DNA of 64,000 bases from Cognataquiflexum gelatinilyticum. GTDB taxonomy: Bacteria; Bacteroidota; Bacteroidia; Cytophagales; Cyclobacteriaceae. Every line of letters begins with the position of its first letter. The stretch's first letter is position 1. Made by a program: the position numbers and the translations under genes. Below the pieces are notes generated by a model, which worked only from the letters and a program-made list of their open reading frames with translations, was not told where the DNA came from and did not search any database. This document shows, piece by piece, positions 62,967 through 64,000 of the stretch. The stretch covers positions 558,001-622,000 of the forward strand of contig NZ_JANAEZ010000001.1 of assembly GCF_024813435.1 (NCBI RefSeq), in the 5' to 3' direction.

Positions 62967-63070
62967 GGAAAATCGCATTTAGGACTTTTTAACTTTCTGA
63001 AGGGTAAAATCTTCAATCAAAAGAGTGTTAACCTTCGTCTTGGATCAAGAACAAACCAAATAGTATAAAA

Positions 63071-63772
63071 ATGAAACGTCTTCTGATCTTCTCTTTTGGA
63101 ATATTTTTAATCATAATGTATTCCTGCAAATCAACCAAATTATCTGAAAACCAGAATATGGAAGAAAAAGTATTTTGGATAAACAGCACAAAACTTCCCT
63201 GTCAGGGAGTTGGCCCGATGACTTGCCTTCAGATCCAGGAAGGTGCAGAAATCGAGGAAGGAAAATGGTTGAATTTTTTCAGTAATATCGAAGGATTTGA
63301 TTACAAACTCGGAAACATTTACCGCATCAAAGTCAATGTAGAGCAACTCCCTCCTCCCATTCCTGCTGATGCATCAAGTCTAAGATACACTTTAATAGAA
63401 GTGATTTCTGAAAAACCCGACTTGACCTTGCGGATAACGAATATTTGGAGGTTGGAAAGTATTGGTGAAATGAAAAATCCCACAGGAATGGACAAACCCT
63501 TGATTTTCGAATTCAATGCTGAAGAAGGGGGTATTTTTGGGTTTTCGGGTTGCAACACGGTAAGGGGACCCATCACAAAACTGACAGAAACAGAAATTGA
63601 ATTCGGAAATCTGATGAGTACGATGATGGCCTGTCCCCAAGCTGAAATGATTTTGGAAAGGGGAGTGACGCAGGCTTTTAGTGAAATCAAAAAATACAAG
63701 ATTGAAAACAACAGGCTTTATTTGTCCACAAATGACGGCACTCCTTTGATGATATTACGCAATGTGGATTAA
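63071..63772 (+). CDS. Lipoprotein with DUF4377 and META/HslJ domains
   Basis: A 233-residue protein with a hydrophobic signal ending in SCK, so likely lipidated at Cys 19. Residues about 30-115 match DUF4377 (TKLPCQGVGPMTCLQIQEG, then YRIKVNVEQLPPP); residues about 117-232 are META/HslJ (IWRLESIGE, FGFSGCNTVRGPI, STMMACPQAEM). It shares the META part with the lipoprotein at 24234-25049, although the first domains differ. Envelope stress role inferred only. A terminator follows. Confidence 0.9.
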   Translation: MKRLLIFSFGIFLIIMYSCKSTKLSENQNMEEKVFWINSTKLPCQGVGPMTCLQIQEGAEIEEGKWLNFFSNIEGFDYKLGNIYRIKVNVEQLPPPIPADASSLRYTLIEVISEKPDLTLRITNIWRLESIGEMKNPTGMDKPLIFEFNAEEGGIFGFSGCNTVRGPITKLTETEIEFGNLMSTMMACPQAEMILERGVTQAFSEIKKYKIENNRLYLSTNDGTPLMILRNVD

Positions 63773-63784
63773 AAAATCATAAAA

Positions 63785-63815
63785 AAAGCCGACAACATTT
63801 TTTGTTATCGGCTTT
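63785..63815. terminator. Bidirectional terminator between convergent genes
   Basis: AAAGCCGACAACA (63785-63797) and TGTTATCGGCTTT (63803-63815) with one mismatch; seven A flank the left side so the minus strand gets a good T tract, serving the DUF1573 gene, and the plus strand a weaker one. Confidence 0.75.
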
Positions 63816-63835
63816 ACATTTGATTTTTAAATCAC

Positions 63836-64000
63836 TTAAGTTTTAGGAAGCACATTTACTTTCAAAGATACCTTTTCGATAGGTTCTGAGGCATTGGAAT
63901 AGATCCTGATTATGGGATTCTGAGTTCCCATTTTGCCAGCTGAGTTGTAGACTACTTTCAATTCTCCTGTCGCTCCCGGAGCAATGGCATCTTTAGGCCA
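63836..64000 (-). CDS. DUF1573 domain protein, C-terminal end only
   Basis: The last 54 residues of a leftward gene are visible, stop complement at 63836-63838; the rest lies beyond the window. DAIAPGATGELKVVYNSAGK then PIIRIYSNASEP and a final VSLKVNVLPKT match the DUF1573 immunoglobulin-like fold found in many Bacteroidota secreted proteins. Function unknown. Confidence 0.75.
   Translation of the reverse strand, partial: WPKDAIAPGATGELKVVYNSAGKMGTQNPIIRIYSNASEPIEKVSLKVNVLPKT

Noticed and set aside
1..64000. Search by eye for CRISPR arrays, tRNA/rRNA genes, transposases and attachment sites
   Set aside because: No regular direct repeats with spacers, no cloverleaf or rRNA signatures and no transposase or integrase protein seen.

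Overview
The window reads as chromosome of a Bacteroidota bacterium, most likely order Cytophagales and probably a Cyclobacteriaceae relative (Algoriphagus/Aquiflexum type). The signs are moderately AT-rich DNA with AT-rich intergenic gaps, promoter-like elements of the Bacteroidota type (TTG, 17-23 nt, TAnnTTTG), starts without Shine-Dalgarno sequences, many secreted hydrolases, and the gene families themselves. The genus is inferred, not shown. I found no tRNA, rRNA, CRISPR array, insertion sequence or prophage. Almost all genes are intact; only the two edge genes are cut.

Layout. 1-968: start of an SSS-family sodium:solute symporter (minus strand, cut by the left edge). 1494-8138: a signalling cluster with a 1714-residue soluble histidine kinase (about nine PAS and two GAF domains), a single-domain receiver, and a receiver-PAS protein ending in a kinase dimerisation helix without an ATPase domain. 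8332-13235: a CrtI-like flavin oxidoreductase, then a GH67 alpha-glucuronidase and a GH10 xylanase that together fit glucuronoxylan breakdown. 13478-16003: a tiny ORF, a three-helix membrane protein and a secreted trypsin-like protease, tightly coupled. 16074-18168 (minus): an M56/BlaR1-like membrane protease and BlaI repressor, with two identical-architecture operators in front of blaI. 18421-22274: a LolA-like secreted protein and a large Asp-box propeller protein. 22512-25958: formate-THF ligase, an NlpE-META lipoprotein and a beta-barrel-like protein. 26035-31624 (minus): secreted S9 and M14 peptidases and a TonB-C-like protein.

31998-38770: an Lrp-type regulator, then a complete SUF iron-sulphur operon (sufB, sufC, sufD, sufS, sufE, a DUF59 protein, a bacilliredoxin) closed by a strong terminator. 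39043-43667: citrate synthase, acyl-CoA-binding protein, a DeaD-like RNA helicase with a structured leader, and RsmE. 43815-48770: a carbohydrate-module esterase, leucyl aminopeptidase, an ATP-grasp enzyme and a secreted esterase. 48757-50930 (minus): a NarX/NarL-type two-component pair and a pseudo-receiver. 51204-56498: a penicillin-acylase-family enzyme and an unrecognised two-gene membrane/His-rich operon. 56517-58702 (minus): a coupled LysE-type exporter and GH3-type ligase. 58738-63772: YggS, DUF423, PBP4, LD-carboxypeptidase, an SGNH hydrolase and a DUF4377-META lipoprotein. 63836-64000 (minus): tail of a DUF1573 protein.

The best candidate for something undescribed is the 53652-56498 pair: a multi-pass membrane protein with a duplicated WH...SPPH motif next to a membrane-anchored protein carrying two HxHP modules. 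Second-tier leads are the ATPase-less kinase-like receiver protein with a PAS domain twinned in the giant kinase, the paired BlaI operators, and the helicase leader stem.
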